In this document: positions 9,874-19,105 of the stretch, piece after piece
How positions within the stretch are numbered: the stretch's first letter is position 1
Layout: each line of letters starts with the position of its first letter
From: Deltaproteobacteria bacterium
Lineage (GTDB): Bacteria > Myxococcota_A > Polyangia > Polyangiales > JADJMO01
Reading direction: 5' to 3'
Length of the DNA: 64,000 nucleotides
NCBI GenBank assembly: GCA_022843175.1
Contig: JALHOE010000003.1
Span: 1 to 64,000, forward strand
Notes under the pieces: generated by a model
Seen by the model: the letters and a program-made list of their open reading frames with translations, nothing else
Databases searched by the model: none
What the model was told of the DNA's origin: nothing
Made by a program: the position numbers and the translations under genes

Positions 9874-10893
9874 ATGATGAGTGCCCATCGCATCGCTGCT
9901 GTCCTCGCAGTAGTCCTCCCGCTCGGTTGGGGGCTGCCGGCGGGAGCCGCGGCGGAGAACGAACCGGCCGGCGCTGCGCCGTCGGCGCTGCCGGGACTCT
10001 CCGCGGGCGCGACGCCTTCGGCGACTGCACCGGCAGGCGCGAGCCCAACGGCCGCCGCGAGCTCCGAGGAGCGCAAGACCTCGCTCACCCCAAAGCCAGC
10101 GCACCATCCTCCCGCGAAGATGCGCTTCCTCGCGGACCCGCTCTCGGATGGAGCCGTACTCGCGATCGCATTTGGCTTCGTTGGGCTCTCATCGGTCATC
10201 ATGTCCAGCGGCGAGCTCAAGCCGCAACAGCCCGTTGCAAGCTCCAAGCTGACCAGCCTCGACCGCTACGCCATCACCCAGACCGTAGATCCAAACGCAG
10301 GCCGCCTCTCGAACTTCGGGTTGTACGGTGCGATTGCTTTCGCCATCGTCGGTCCAGTTGTCACTGGGGTGAGGGAGAGCAGCGCTCAGGCGTTCCTCGT
10401 CGACGCGATGCTGTACCTGCAAAGCACTGGAATTACCGGCGGGCTGACCAACCTCGCGAAGATCGCCGTGCGCCGCCCGCGCCCTCGCGCCTATATCGAA
10501 CAGCAACGACTGCTCGATCTGTACGGCGACCGAGCCGAGGAAATCGGGGCAACCGACTATGCGCTCTCGTTCCCGTCCGGCCACGCGTCGACGACCGCGG
10601 CGATCGCGGCAACGGCAACTTACCTAGCCTTCGCACGTGCCGGCCGGCACAGTCCTCGTCCTTGGATCACCCTGGTAGTAGGGGTTTTGGCGACGGCCTT
10701 CGTGGGATACGAGCGAGTGCGCGCTGGAGCGCACTTTCCCACGGACGTGATCGGTGGCGCGCTGATTGGCGGCGGCGTGGGCGTTTTAGTCCCCCACATC
10801 CATCGCGAGCAATCCCTCAAGGAGCGTCCAGTGTGGATCGGATATCAGCCGCGTGCCGGCGGCGGGATCGCTTCCCTCTCCATCACGCTCTGA
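9874..10893 (+). CDS. PAP2-family membrane phosphatase
   Basis: A 339-residue protein with a signal or membrane anchor (about 4-28), an Ala/Pro-rich linker, and a PAP2 phosphatase domain. The three signature motifs are present: KIAVRRPRPRAY, PSGHAS and a third motif ending GAHFPTD. Members dephosphorylate lipid phosphates or diphosphates such as undecaprenyl pyrophosphate or phosphatidic acid. A paralog at 22777-23914 shares long runs such as SGELKPQQPVASSKL and TQTVDPNAG, so one arose by recent duplication. The position of the active site relative to the membrane is not clear. Confidence 0.88.
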   Translation: MMSAHRIAAVLAVVLPLGWGLPAGAAAENEPAGAAPSALPGLSAGATPSATAPAGASPTAAASSEERKTSLTPKPAHHPPAKMRFLADPLSDGAVLAIAFGFVGLSSVIMSSGELKPQQPVASSKLTSLDRYAITQTVDPNAGRLSNFGLYGAIAFAIVGPVVTGVRESSAQAFLVDAMLYLQSTGITGGLTNLAKIAVRRPRPRAYIEQQRLLDLYGDRAEEIGATDYALSFPSGHASTTAAIAATATYLAFARAGRHSPRPWITLVVGVLATAFVGYERVRAGAHFPTDVIGGALIGGGVGVLVPHIHREQSLKERPVWIGYQPRAGGGIASLSITL

Positions 10894-10913
10894 GCGACGC
10901 CGCGAGGGCTCGG

Positions 10914-11231
10914 CTACCTGCACTTACCACCCTTGCACGACTCGCCGCTGTCGCATCGACGGCCGCAGTCGCCGCAGTTCCTACCATCGTTAAGCACGTC
11001 GGCGCATGTGGTACCGCACCGCTTTTCTGAGATCGCGCACGCTAGGGGCGACTCCGGCCTCGCGGTGTCCGTCGCAACCGCGGCGGTGTCGTTCGTAACG
11101 GCGTCCGCGCCACCGACCGCGGTGTCCTCGGTCGATGAAGCATCACGCGCGGCCGGCGCTCGGAACTCGTCGACCGGAAAAGAGCAACCAGCCAGCATGC
11201 AGATGGCGATGATGGCTTCGCCCGCGCGCAT
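10914..11231 (-). CDS. Small Cys-rich lipoprotein
   Basis: A 105-residue lipoprotein. The ATG at 11231 begins MRAGEAIIAICMLAGCSFPV with a lipobox (LAGC). An Asp/Thr/Ala-rich linker leads to a C-terminal cysteine cluster, RCGTTCADVLNDGRNCGDC followed by GRRCDSGESCKGGKC. This module is common in myxobacterial surface proteins. No enzyme domain. It converges on the PAP2 gene. Confidence 0.65.
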   Translation of the reverse strand: MRAGEAIIAICMLAGCSFPVDEFRAPAARDASSTEDTAVGGADAVTNDTAAVATDTARPESPLACAISEKRCGTTCADVLNDGRNCGDCGRRCDSGESCKGGKCR

Positions 11232-11348
11232 CAACCGCAGCGTAGCAGCACTGCCGGGGGCCGCATTCCGCGGCCGTCCGCCTGCGCCCGGCCCTCCATT
11301 CAGCACCTGTTAAGGTGCAACGAACGCCCTCCGTGGCAAACTCGCTCC

Positions 11349-12500
11349 GTGAGCATCGCTCGTACCGTACTTGCGTTTTGCTTCGCCACTGCGTGCTCGG
11401 GTGCTGGTGGCAGCTCGGAGACCGACGGCGAGCGTCGTGACACTGGCGCGCGTGACACGGCTACCGCCGACGACAGCGCGGTTGTCGACACCGGTTCGTC
11501 CGACAGTGCGCCGCCAACGGAGACGACGCCCGCCGACACGGCGTCCCTCGTCTGCCCGCCGCGACCCAAATGCGACGCTCCGCCGCCCGACCCGGGGCCA
11601 AAGCGATCCTTTCGACACACGACGTCGGGTTGGGGCGGCAGCGCGAATCATCGCGGGCGCGACCTCTTCGTAAAGCCCGGCTCCAAGCAATGGGCTCTGG
11701 CGAAGTTCGCGTACGGCGCTCCCACCCCCGACAACGACGCTCAAGATGAGGACGTCGACGTCTACTTGCTGCGTGACTGCGGCACGACCTGGAAGAAGCT
11801 CGGAACCTTCCGCACGACGAACGACGGCGAACACCCCACGGTGGAGGGCGTGGCCGATACGGGCGGACGAATCTACGTCGACATCGCAGCGCTCGAGGCC
11901 AAGCCCCTCGGCGTCGGAAGGCACCGCGTGCACTTCGTGATGGCTGGAGATCTGTCGAAAACCGATCAGTACATCGAGGTGCTCCCCGACGGCGCCAACG
12001 TCGTCGTCAGTGACATCGACGGCACGCTGACGACGAGCGAGAGCGCGTCTTGGAGCGAGGCCTTCGGGGGCGCGCCACCGGCCGCCAACCCCGGATCCGC
12101 CGACGTACTCAACGCCTTCGCGCGGAAGGGCTACTACCTCTTCTATCTCACCGCGCGACCGGAGTTCTTCGTGCAGAAAACGCGGGATTGGCTGCGCGAT
12201 AAGGGCTTCCCGACGGGCATCGTGCACACGAGCTTCAGCCAGATCGGCGAGAGCGGAGCGGCGGGCATCACCTACAAGACGACGGAGCTTGCAGACCTCA
12301 AGGGCAAGACCGGCATTACGCCTGCGTACGGGTTCGGCAACACCGACACCGACACGACTGCGTACGACAACGCCAAGATCACGCCGGCGGCGAATCGGTT
12401 CTTCTTCAAGTACATGACGGATCTGAAAGGCGGCACGTACCACGACGACTACACGAAGCTCGTGTCGGTGTTCGAGTCGTTGCCGGCGGTGTGTAAGTAG
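11349..12500 (+). CDS. Lipin/LNS2-like secreted phosphatase, lipoprotein
   Basis: A 383-residue protein starting at GTG 11349. The N-terminus (SIARTVLAFCFATACSG) is a lipoprotein signal, followed by a Thr/Asp-rich linker and a beta-rich domain (about 85-215). The C-terminal domain has the HAD-type LNS2 signature VVVSDIDGTLTTSE (DxDGT, the nucleophile being the first Asp) and YYLFYLTARPEFF, as in lipin, Smp2 and PITP C-terminal domains that act on phosphatidic acid. Later Asp residues (GFGNTDTDTTAY) fit HAD motif III/IV. The protein is exported here, so its substrate would be extracellular or outer-membrane lipid; that is inference. Confidence 0.78.
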   Translation: MSIARTVLAFCFATACSGAGGSSETDGERRDTGARDTATADDSAVVDTGSSDSAPPTETTPADTASLVCPPRPKCDAPPPDPGPKRSFRHTTSGWGGSANHRGRDLFVKPGSKQWALAKFAYGAPTPDNDAQDEDVDVYLLRDCGTTWKKLGTFRTTNDGEHPTVEGVADTGGRIYVDIAALEAKPLGVGRHRVHFVMAGDLSKTDQYIEVLPDGANVVVSDIDGTLTTSESASWSEAFGGAPPAANPGSADVLNAFARKGYYLFYLTARPEFFVQKTRDWLRDKGFPTGIVHTSFSQIGESGAAGITYKTTELADLKGKTGITPAYGFGNTDTDTTAYDNAKITPAANRFFFKYMTDLKGGTYHDDYTKLVSVFESLPAVCK

Positions 12501-12512
12501 GCTTCCTGGATC

Positions 12513-12686
12513 ATGATCGTCCGCACGCTGTTTGCGCCTTGCCTGTGGCTTGTAAGCTCGCTGTCGTTCGTTGTTCTCGCGACTTGCTGGAGCTCCTGTC
12601 TGTACCCCGACATCGAGAACCCTGATCCGCGAGACACTGCTCCACAAGTGGACGGCGGGGCCGGTGACGGGATGGTGGACGGGTGA
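12513..12686 (+). CDS. Very small lipoprotein-like ORF
   Basis: A 57-residue frame with a hydrophobic N-terminus (LVSSLSFVVLATCWSSC) that fits a lipoprotein signal. A short acidic/Gly-rich tail (YPDIENPDPRDTAPQVDGG) then ends in a stop. Such tails are the linkers of longer myxobacterial lipoproteins, so this may be the stump of a gene that lost its main domain. It begins 12 bases after the LNS2 gene and may be co-transcribed. Confidence 0.35.
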   Translation: MIVRTLFAPCLWLVSSLSFVVLATCWSSCLYPDIENPDPRDTAPQVDGGAGDGMVDG

Positions 12687-12797
12687 CAGCTTTGGGCCTG
12701 CCCGGAGGCCATCGCGGCTCCTATCAATCTCCTACGAGAGACCGCGTGAATCGCTGGTTGAGAGGTGCCTGTGAGCCGTCCCCCGCACGCCGGCGCG

Positions 12798-13307
12798 ATG
12801 AGCGCGACGACCATGGGAAAGCAGCTCTTCACGCAGGCGGTGTGGTCCGCCTGCTGCTCGCGGGCAAGCTCCCGATCGCTAATCCTCGTCTTCATGGTCG
12901 CACCCGCGATCGCTTGCACCGCGCCGCCCGCCCGGGAGATCGACGACGCGCTCGTCCTCGCCGACACGGGCACCGCGGACTACGGCCTGCTCCCGTGCAG
13001 TTACGACGGCGCGCTTCCCGTCGCGATCGACGGCGGCGGATGTTCGGCCGAGACAGCCCCGTGCAGCGACCTCACCCAGGAAGCACTGCGCGCGTCGGCT
13101 GCGTGCGGCGCGATGTCGTGCTTGTTCTGCGCGGCCTTCGAGGTCGAGCTCGATGGTGCGGGCTGCGCACGGCGGATAACCGCAACCGGGCCCGACTCCA
13201 TCAAGCCGACGGCGGACTCGATGTTGTGCATTGCGCGCCGCCTTACGCCGGGACGTTGGTCGTGCGATGCGGCGAAACCCATACGTGTACGCGGATGGTG
13301 TGACTGA
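12798..13307 (+). CDS. Cys-containing secreted lipoprotein, hypothetical
   Basis: A frame of up to 169 residues; the start is uncertain. A hydrophobic segment SLILVFMVAPAIACTAPPA fits a lipoprotein signal with a weak lipobox. The mature part has about ten cysteines, including GGGCSAETAPCSDLT and CGAMSCLFCAAFEVEL. No family was recognised. Codon use looks coding. Confidence 0.5.
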   Translation: MSATTMGKQLFTQAVWSACCSRASSRSLILVFMVAPAIACTAPPAREIDDALVLADTGTADYGLLPCSYDGALPVAIDGGGCSAETAPCSDLTQEALRASAACGAMSCLFCAAFEVELDGAGCARRITATGPDSIKPTADSMLCIARRLTPGRWSCDAAKPIRVRGWCD

Positions 13308-13764
13308 TGCCGACGCCCGTGTCCGAACATTGCATTCGCGGTCGGGGATGCTGCGTCGTGCCCTTGCTGCGCCGCTCCTGACATCCTGCCTACTGGCCCC
13401 TCCCCTTACCGCCTCGCTGCGAGCACGCGTCAGGAAGCGGAGAAGGAAGACGCCGGACGCTTCGGCTCGAGTCGCTAGAAGGCTTCTTGCGTGCGTTCGA
13501 CCTCACGCCACGCGACCTGCGCGAGCTCGCGCAGCGAGGGGGCAGGCTCACGGGCGGTCCCGCTCAGAGGGTCGTGGTCAGCAGTCAGACCGATCGAACC
13601 CGCGTCGGCCCGCACGGTCGCGGATGCCCGCACCGCCGACATCTCGGGCGTCGATGTATGGGGCTGCGTCGCGATCGCGTGCCTGACGTCAACTACATCT
13701 CCCCATCGTGTTGCCTCACTTACGAATGCGACCAGGCATCTCCGCGTGGATCACACCGGGGAAC
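13308..13764 (+). pseudogene. Stretch without intact gene; possible decayed lipoprotein
   Basis: No intact gene is seen. An ATG at 13348 gives a lipoprotein-like start (MLRRALAAPLLTSCLLAPP), but the frame soon turns Arg-rich. Protein-like pieces follow in other frames, such as FLRAFDLTPRDLRELAQRGG (about 13480-13540) and NYISPSCCLTYECD (about 13690-13735). The simplest reading is a decayed lipoprotein gene with several frameshifts. Confidence 0.25.
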
Positions 13765-14095
13765 TATCTGACCCACGACTCCGGCCTCGGTAGAAGCGGC
13801 CTGAGCTCCGCGCGGTGGTGGAGGTACTGACCGAACGTCCATCCGTCGCGCTCGGCCTTTTGCGCGACCTCTTCGTGGTAGTGCGCGAAACCCGGGAGTT
13901 TGAGCGCGCGTAGCAGCAACGCGAGCGACTCCCTTGGTCTTGCTGTCGCTCATGACGCCACCGCCTCGGCGACGAGCAGCTCGTCGTAGCCTGTCAGGTC
14001 GACCACGGGGCGTCGACCGGCGGCACGTCGATGCGCGCGTCGCCGGCAACGAGAGGCTTCACCGCCTCGGCGGTGTTCGCGCGCTGGTCACGTCA
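13765..14095 (-). mobile_element. IS21-family remnant (istA 3' end, istB 5' end)
   Basis: On the minus strand the end of an IstA-like frame (VDLTGYDELLVAEAVAS, then stop) overlaps an ATG at 13953 (ATGA), the usual istA/istB junction. After a frameshift the IstB N-terminus is readable: LLLRALKLPGFAHYHEEVAQ, then KAERDGWTFGQYLHH, ending near 13765. The upstream IstA tail (EAVKPLVAGDARIDVPPVD) also needs a shift. No catalytic DDE core or ATPase Walker motif remains and no terminal repeats were found, so it cannot move. Confidence 0.65.
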
Positions 14096-14286
14096 GCTTG
14101 CTTCGCACCCGCCTCCACCTCGTGGATGGCGTCGATCATTTTTCCTTCTCCGAAAAGTTGCTCCTGCGGGCCATTCCGTGCCTCCTTCGAGCATACGGAA
14201 TCGCTGGGCCAAATTTCGGGGGTCAGGTCACTCGCGAGCGCTCGCGGCGCGACGTTTCCCTTCGCGGGCGACGCAGCGCGTCGCGC

Positions 14287-15516
14287 TCAGAATTTCGGCT
14301 CCACCGGTGTCGACGACGCCGTCGTCACGCCGGTGCCCAGCTGGAACGAGTCGTTCTGACCGAAGCAGAGCACGCGGCCCTTGTCGGTTAGGGCGCACGC
14401 ATAGTCGCTCGCAACGCCGATGCTCGTGATGGCTGCGAGGCCCACAATCTTCGTCGGCGTGGTGCGACCGAGGGGAGTGGCGGTGGTGGCCCCTGGCTCG
14501 AAGCCGGCGGTCCCTCCCCAGCACACGACGCTCCCGTCCGTGAGGACGGCGCATGACTGCACGCCACCCGCTGCGATGGCGCGCACGTTCGTCAAGCTCG
14601 AGACGGGGCGCGGCGCTGCGCGGCCGGTCGTCGTGGCGTCGCCGAGCTGACCGTACTTGTTCGCGCCCCAGCACTGCACGGAGCCGTCCGCAATCAGCGC
14701 GCACGTATGAGCGCCGCCCGCAGCGAGCGCGACGGCGTCGGTCACGCCGGGCACTCGGTGCGGCGCGTACACGGTTCGACCGACGTCGCCCGTCGCTCCC
14801 TCGGAGTTGTTGCCCCAACACATCACGCTTCGATCCGCGATGAGGGCGCACGCGTGCCACCCGCCCGCAGAGAGCTGCTTGACCGCGGTAACTCCGGCGA
14901 TCGGCACGGGCGTCAGTTCGTACATCTTCGTTCGCGCGATGCCGATCTGGTTGAGCTGGTTGTCACCCCAGCAGCGCACGGTTTGATCCGAGTCGAGGAC
15001 GCAGTGAAAGTCATTACCTTGCGCCACGGCCAATGCCGACGACTCCGCCGCGATCAGCTCGGGTGCCGCGACCGTCCTCGGCAGGTCGCCGAAGTATCCG
15101 TGGCCCCACGCGAGCAAACGCCGGCTCGCCGTGAGCGCGATGCGTCCATACCAACCGATCGAGAAGTCGACGGCGTCGTCGAGACCCTTTACGCGAGTGG
15201 GCACTGGATCGCGTGTGAGCCCGCTCATGGCGCCGACGCCCCAGCACCACGTCGCTCCGGTGGCATTTCGCGCACAGGTCGCAGTACCCGATGTCGAGAG
15301 CGCGACGATTTCCGGGGGAGCGGGTGACGGCGGCGCGGTGTCGACGCGATCGGGCTCGGCGTCGGCGGTCGACTCGACACCTTGGTCCGAGGACAACGTC
15401 GTGTCTGCCGGCAGCGCTGCATCATCGATGGCCGCGCGGCGCACTTCGAGCTCACTGCGCGCGCCGCAGCCGGTAACAAGCGCGACGGTCAACAGCCACG
15501 CGAGGCCCGAGCGCAC
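14287..15516 (-). CDS. RCC1-repeat lipoprotein
   Basis: A 409-residue beta-propeller protein. Two adjacent GTG codons (15519, 15516) can start it; both precede a lipoprotein signal (RSGLAWLLTVALVTGCGARS). A Ser/Pro/Asp linker is followed by six or seven repeats of the type AIAAGGVQSCAVLTDGSVVC then WG, each with a Cys pair, ending TTASSTPVEPKF. RCC1 blades fold as a propeller and bind partners; in myxobacteria these are surface-exposed and of unknown function. It is divergent from the lipoprotein at 15611. A decayed relative lies at 60.4-61.2 kb. Confidence 0.83.
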   Translation of the reverse strand: MRSGLAWLLTVALVTGCGARSELEVRRAAIDDAALPADTTLSSDQGVESTADAEPDRVDTAPPSPAPPEIVALSTSGTATCARNATGATWCWGVGAMSGLTRDPVPTRVKGLDDAVDFSIGWYGRIALTASRRLLAWGHGYFGDLPRTVAAPELIAAESSALAVAQGNDFHCVLDSDQTVRCWGDNQLNQIGIARTKMYELTPVPIAGVTAVKQLSAGGWHACALIADRSVMCWGNNSEGATGDVGRTVYAPHRVPGVTDAVALAAGGAHTCALIADGSVQCWGANKYGQLGDATTTGRAAPRPVSSLTNVRAIAAGGVQSCAVLTDGSVVCWGGTAGFEPGATTATPLGRTTPTKIVGLAAITSIGVASDYACALTDKGRVLCFGQNDSFQLGTGVTTASSTPVEPKF

Positions 15517-15610
15517 CACCCCCGGAAGCTTACTTGTTTCGGTCGCTCGCACGCAGGCGTTCCGCGACGGGCGAACGATGGTCTGCAGAAAGCGATGTAC
15601 CATCATCGAT

Positions 15611-16156
15611 ATGCGGCTCGCAGAGGTGATCGCAGCGAGTGTCCTCGTCGCGTGCGACGCGGCGGACGCGCGCGTCGATCCAATGGCCGACGCCTCGAGC
15701 TCAGACGCCGGCGGTGATGGTGCAGCGAAGGCGTGCTCGATGCTCGAACCGGGTCCGCCCGTTGCCGTGGAGGCCTTTGCCAAGAACCCGATGGCGCTCA
15801 CCACGGGCGGGACGATTGTTCCCGGCACCTATCGCGTGACGGCGGCGACCGACTACACGGGTGTCGGGGGCGTGAGCGGACCGCGCGGGACGATGCGGCG
15901 AACGATGCTCTTCACCGCGACAGCCTACGAGACCGCGCGGCGCGATAACGACGACCCCGTGAAGACGTTCGCAGGCACTTGGGTCTACGGCAAGTCGGGA
16001 ACGGGCCTGCCGACGTGGCAGCCGACCGATACGTGCCCGGGCACGACCGCAACGACTTACGGCGCGCTGTACGAGGCTACGCCGACGACGATCAAGATGT
16101 ACGTGAGCAACGGCATCGACGGGCATGTGCGACTCGTCACGATGACGAGGAGCTAG
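15611..16156 (+). CDS. Lipoprotein, hypothetical
   Basis: A 181-residue lipoprotein. The ATG at 15611 begins MRLAEVIAASVLVACDAA with a lipobox. The mature domain is beta-rich (GTIVPGTYRVTAATDYTGVG, PTTIKMYVSNGIDGHVRLV) and seems compact. This fold type recurs among myxobacterial lipoproteins, but no function is known. Divergent from the RCC1 gene. Confidence 0.65.
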   Translation: MRLAEVIAASVLVACDAADARVDPMADASSSDAGGDGAAKACSMLEPGPPVAVEAFAKNPMALTTGGTIVPGTYRVTAATDYTGVGGVSGPRGTMRRTMLFTATAYETARRDNDDPVKTFAGTWVYGKSGTGLPTWQPTDTCPGTTATTYGALYEATPTTIKMYVSNGIDGHVRLVTMTRS

Positions 16157-16264
16157 CCAGACGGAACCTCGATTACAGCGGCAGCGCGATGGCGTGGTTT
16201 GGCGTCGCACGCGGCGCTGGCTGGTTCCGGCCACCAGTCACCCTTGCGAGCGGCGCGCCGGAAA

Positions 16265-16765
16265 TCAGGGTACGGTACCCGACTCAAATTTCCGGCGACG
16301 ACGTCGAATCACGGAGGCCGCGATCAGTAAGGCGCACCACCCCGCCGCTGCTGCCGAGGCGCGTGGCGACATCATGCAACCGCCGCTGCCGCCGCCGCTC
16401 CCGTCTGCCGCCGCCGTCGCGCAGACGCTGCCCTGACAGGTCGTGCCGTTGACGCAGTCGGCGTCGGTCGAGCACGCGCTCCGGCAGTACGCTCCGTCGC
16501 ACCTGTACGGCGCGCAGTTGCGGGTACCGTCCGCCGACGTCAGTGTGTGATAGCCGTCGCATGTCCAGTCGGTCGGCGGCGGCGGCGGGCCGGCATCGCT
16601 CACGCCGTCCATATGGCAGCCGGTCGTCTTGGAGCAGCCTCGGCCCGCGAGACACGCCTTTTCGTTCGGCTCGCACGTCCCCGACCCATTGCACTTGGGG
16701 TGGGTCTCGCTCCACGTGCTGGAGAAGCTGTTGTAGACGCAATCGCGCGGGAGGCACTCTACGCC
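16265..16765 (-). pseudogene. 3' remnant of Cys-rich MYXO-CTERM-type protein
   Basis: This minus-strand frame is cut at the left end of the IS66 element, so it has no start. It reads GVECLPRDCVYNSFSS, then CNGSGTCEPNEKACLAGRGC, then NCAPYRCDGAYCRSACSTDA and CVNGTTCQGSVC. It ends with a Gly-rich linker, a Cys, a hydrophobic stretch and RRRRRK, like a MYXO-CTERM sorting tail. Such tails end long secreted kelch- or Cys-rich proteins. The N-terminal piece beyond the IS (19128-19675) belongs to the same protein class, but the middle part is absent. Confidence 0.65.
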
Positions 16766-16787
16766 GTATCCGTTCGACGAGCCGCGT
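16766..16787 (+). repeat. IS66 left terminal inverted repeat
   Basis: Begins GTATCCGTTCGACGAGCCGC. The reverse complement of 19106-19127 matches it at 21 of 22 bases (G/A difference at position 16). It marks the exact left end of the element inside a Cys-rich protein gene. Confidence 0.88.
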
Positions 16788-16826
16788 TCCTGACGGCGAG
16801 CGCCCGATCGCATAGCTCTCGTCGCG

Positions 16827-17168
16827 ATGAAGCGAGCGACGCGCGCGACCTGGGCGAAGCGAATCGAGGAGTGGAAGGCGAGTGGGCTCGATGCGCTGGC
16901 GTTCGCAGCGAAGCTCGGGGTCACGCCGCGCACGTTGAAGTGGTGGACGTGGCAGCTCGGCGACCGCTCGCGGCGTAAGCCGAAGGCGATCGCGCCGCCA
17001 GTGGAACGCGGTGCGACGACCCCGCCGATGACCTTCGTCGAGATGACCGCCGTCGTCCGCGGCGAGCCGATCGAGATCGTGCTTCGCAACGAGCTCCGCG
17101 TTCGCGTCGCTCCCACCTTCGACGAAGCGACCCTCGACCGAGTGCTCGACGTTCTGGGGCGACGGTGA
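16827..17168 (+). CDS. tnpA: IS66 accessory protein TnpA
   Basis: A 113-residue protein with a helix-turn-helix-like N-terminus (WAKRIEEWKASGLDALAFAA then TPRTLKWW) as in IS66 TnpA/IS66 Orf1. It is needed with TnpB for transposition in this family. The stop overlaps the TnpB start (GTGA, 17165-17168). Confidence 0.85.
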   Translation: MKRATRATWAKRIEEWKASGLDALAFAAKLGVTPRTLKWWTWQLGDRSRRKPKAIAPPVERGATTPPMTFVEMTAVVRGEPIEIVLRNELRVRVAPTFDEATLDRVLDVLGRR

Positions 17169-17473
17169 TCCCCAGCGCCGTTCGCATCTTCGTGTGCACC
17201 GAGCGCCAGGACATGCGCCGTTCGTTCGATGCCCTCGCGCTGGTGGTGCAAGAGCGCCTCGCGCTCGACCCCCAGAGCGGCGCGCTGTTCGTCTTCGCGA
17301 GCAAACGCGGCAATCGGCTCAAGGTTCTGTGGTTCGACCGCAACGGGTTCTGCATCCTCTACAAGCGCCTGCACGGCGCATTGTTCGAGCTGCCGAAGGC
17401 TGATCCCGATACGGCGATGGTGCACATCGACGCACGTGCCCTTGCGGCGATCCTTCGCGGTGTCGAAAAGTGA
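17165..17473 (+). CDS. tnpB: IS66 family accessory protein TnpB
   Basis: A 102-residue protein of the IS66 Orf2 (TnpB) family, with the conserved TERQDMRRSFDALALVVQE and the following LFVFASKRGNRLKVLWFDRNG, and ending before tnpC. Full length for the family. The GTG start overlaps the tnpA stop. Confidence 0.92.
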   Translation: MIPSAVRIFVCTERQDMRRSFDALALVVQERLALDPQSGALFVFASKRGNRLKVLWFDRNGFCILYKRLHGALFELPKADPDTAMVHIDARALAAILRGVEK

Positions 17474-17529
17474 TCGACGAGTTCGAATCCCGTTGACTCG
17501 AGAGATCGCATCGCGCAGAAATCGATCTC

Positions 17530-19098
17530 GTGAGTGGCGCGGTCGATATCGAGAAGCGACTCGATGCGCTCGAGAAGGACGTCGCGCACTACAAGCGCCT
17601 CTATCTCGAGGCGCTCGAGCGCTGCCGCAAACTCGAGCTGGGCCTCTTCTCGTCGAAGTCCGAGCACCTGCCGGCGAGCGACTCGCAGCTCGCACTGTCG
17701 GTGCTCGGCATGATGCTCGACGGAAAGGCCAAACGAGATCTCGAAGCCGCGCTGACCGACGCGACCGACGAGCAGAAGATCCCCGAGCACACGCGCCGCA
17801 AGCCGACAGGTCGCAAGCCGATCGCTGATGATCTCCCGCGCGTCGAGATCAAGATTCTGCCTCCCGAGGTCGAGCAGCACGGCCTCGATGCCTTCGAGAA
17901 GATCGGGGAGGAGATCAGCGAGACCATCGAGCGACGGCCTGCGTCGCTGGTAATCGCTCGCGTGATCCGTCCGAAGTTCGTGCGCAAGGACCGCGCGCGT
18001 CATGCGGCGACCGAGGTGCTGATCGGAGAGGTGCCCGAGCTACCGATCCCGCGCGGCCTCGCGGGTCCCGGCATGCTCGCCGATACCATCGTAAAGCGCT
18101 GGCAAGATCATATTCCGCTCAATCGCATGGAGGACATCTATGCGCGCGAGGGACTCGATCTCGCGCGGTCGACGATCTGCGGGTGGCACTTCGAGCTGAA
18201 GGACCTCGTGCAGCCGCTGATCGCGGCGATGCGCGAAGACGCGTTCAAGCAGCCATACATTTGCACCGACTCGACCGGCGTCCTCGTGCAAGACAAGGAC
18301 AAGTGCCGGACCGGACACTTCTGGGTCCTCGTCGCGCCCGCGCGGCACGTGCTCTTCGAGTACACGGCCAATCACTCGGCAACCGCCGTCGACGACGTGC
18401 TCGCCGGTTACAAGGGCTATATCGTGGCCGATGCTCACGTCGTCTACGACCACCTGTACAAGAGCGGTGAGATCGTTGAAGTGAATTGCTGGGCGCACTG
18501 CCGCCGGTACTTCTTCAAGGCGCTTACCTCGGATCCAGAACGAGCGCGCGTTGCGCTCGACGCGATCGGCGCGCTGTTTCGGATCGAGCGCACGCTCGCG
18601 GACTCACCGCGCAAGAAGAAAGAGGCGATCCGACAGAAGCGATCGAAGCCGATCGTCAGCTCCTTCTACTCGTGGTGCGATGCCGAGGCCTCGAAGGTCC
18701 TCGACTCGACGCCGATTTCCGACGGCATTCGCTACGCGCGCAACCAGCGCGTAGGGCTCTCTCGATTTCTCGAGGACGGCCGTCTTCCGATTCACAACAA
18801 CATGAGCGAGCTCGCGCTTCGTCGCGAAGCGGTCGGCCGAAAGAACTGGCTCTTCGTCGGCAACGACGAGGGCGGCGCGGTGAACGCGGCCTTCACCTCG
18901 CTGCTCGCGAGCTGCGCGCTCCACGAGATCGAACCGTGGTCGTACCTCCGGGATCTCTTCTGCTTGCTCCCGCAGTGGCCCGAGCACCGCGTCCTCGAGC
19001 TCGCGCCGGTCGAGTGGTCAGTGACCCGCGAACGCGATGACGTCCGCGTGCTCCTCGATGCGAATCGGTTCCGTCAGCTCACGCTCGACCGGGGCTGA
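17530..19098 (+). CDS. tnpC: IS66 transposase TnpC
   Basis: A 522-residue transposase. An N-terminal coiled coil (about 5-40) is followed by a linker with PTGRKPIADDLPR. The DDE catalytic core begins near the first Asp in YICTDSTGVLVQD and continues with YIVADAHVVYDHLY and the Cys/His stretch EVNCWAHCRRYF. The C-terminal region LPIHNNMSELALRREAVGRKN supplies the last acidic residue (Glu). The IS66 C-terminal domain follows. It starts at GTG 17530. No frameshift, so the element may still be active. Confidence 0.92.
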   Translation: MSGAVDIEKRLDALEKDVAHYKRLYLEALERCRKLELGLFSSKSEHLPASDSQLALSVLGMMLDGKAKRDLEAALTDATDEQKIPEHTRRKPTGRKPIADDLPRVEIKILPPEVEQHGLDAFEKIGEEISETIERRPASLVIARVIRPKFVRKDRARHAATEVLIGEVPELPIPRGLAGPGMLADTIVKRWQDHIPLNRMEDIYAREGLDLARSTICGWHFELKDLVQPLIAAMREDAFKQPYICTDSTGVLVQDKDKCRTGHFWVLVAPARHVLFEYTANHSATAVDDVLAGYKGYIVADAHVVYDHLYKSGEIVEVNCWAHCRRYFFKALTSDPERARVALDAIGALFRIERTLADSPRKKKEAIRQKRSKPIVSSFYSWCDAEASKVLDSTPISDGIRYARNQRVGLSRFLEDGRLPIHNNMSELALRREAVGRKNWLFVGNDEGGAVNAAFTSLLASCALHEIEPWSYLRDLFCLLPQWPEHRVLELAPVEWSVTRERDDVRVLLDANRFRQLTLDRG

Positions 19099-19105
19099 TC
19101 GCCGT

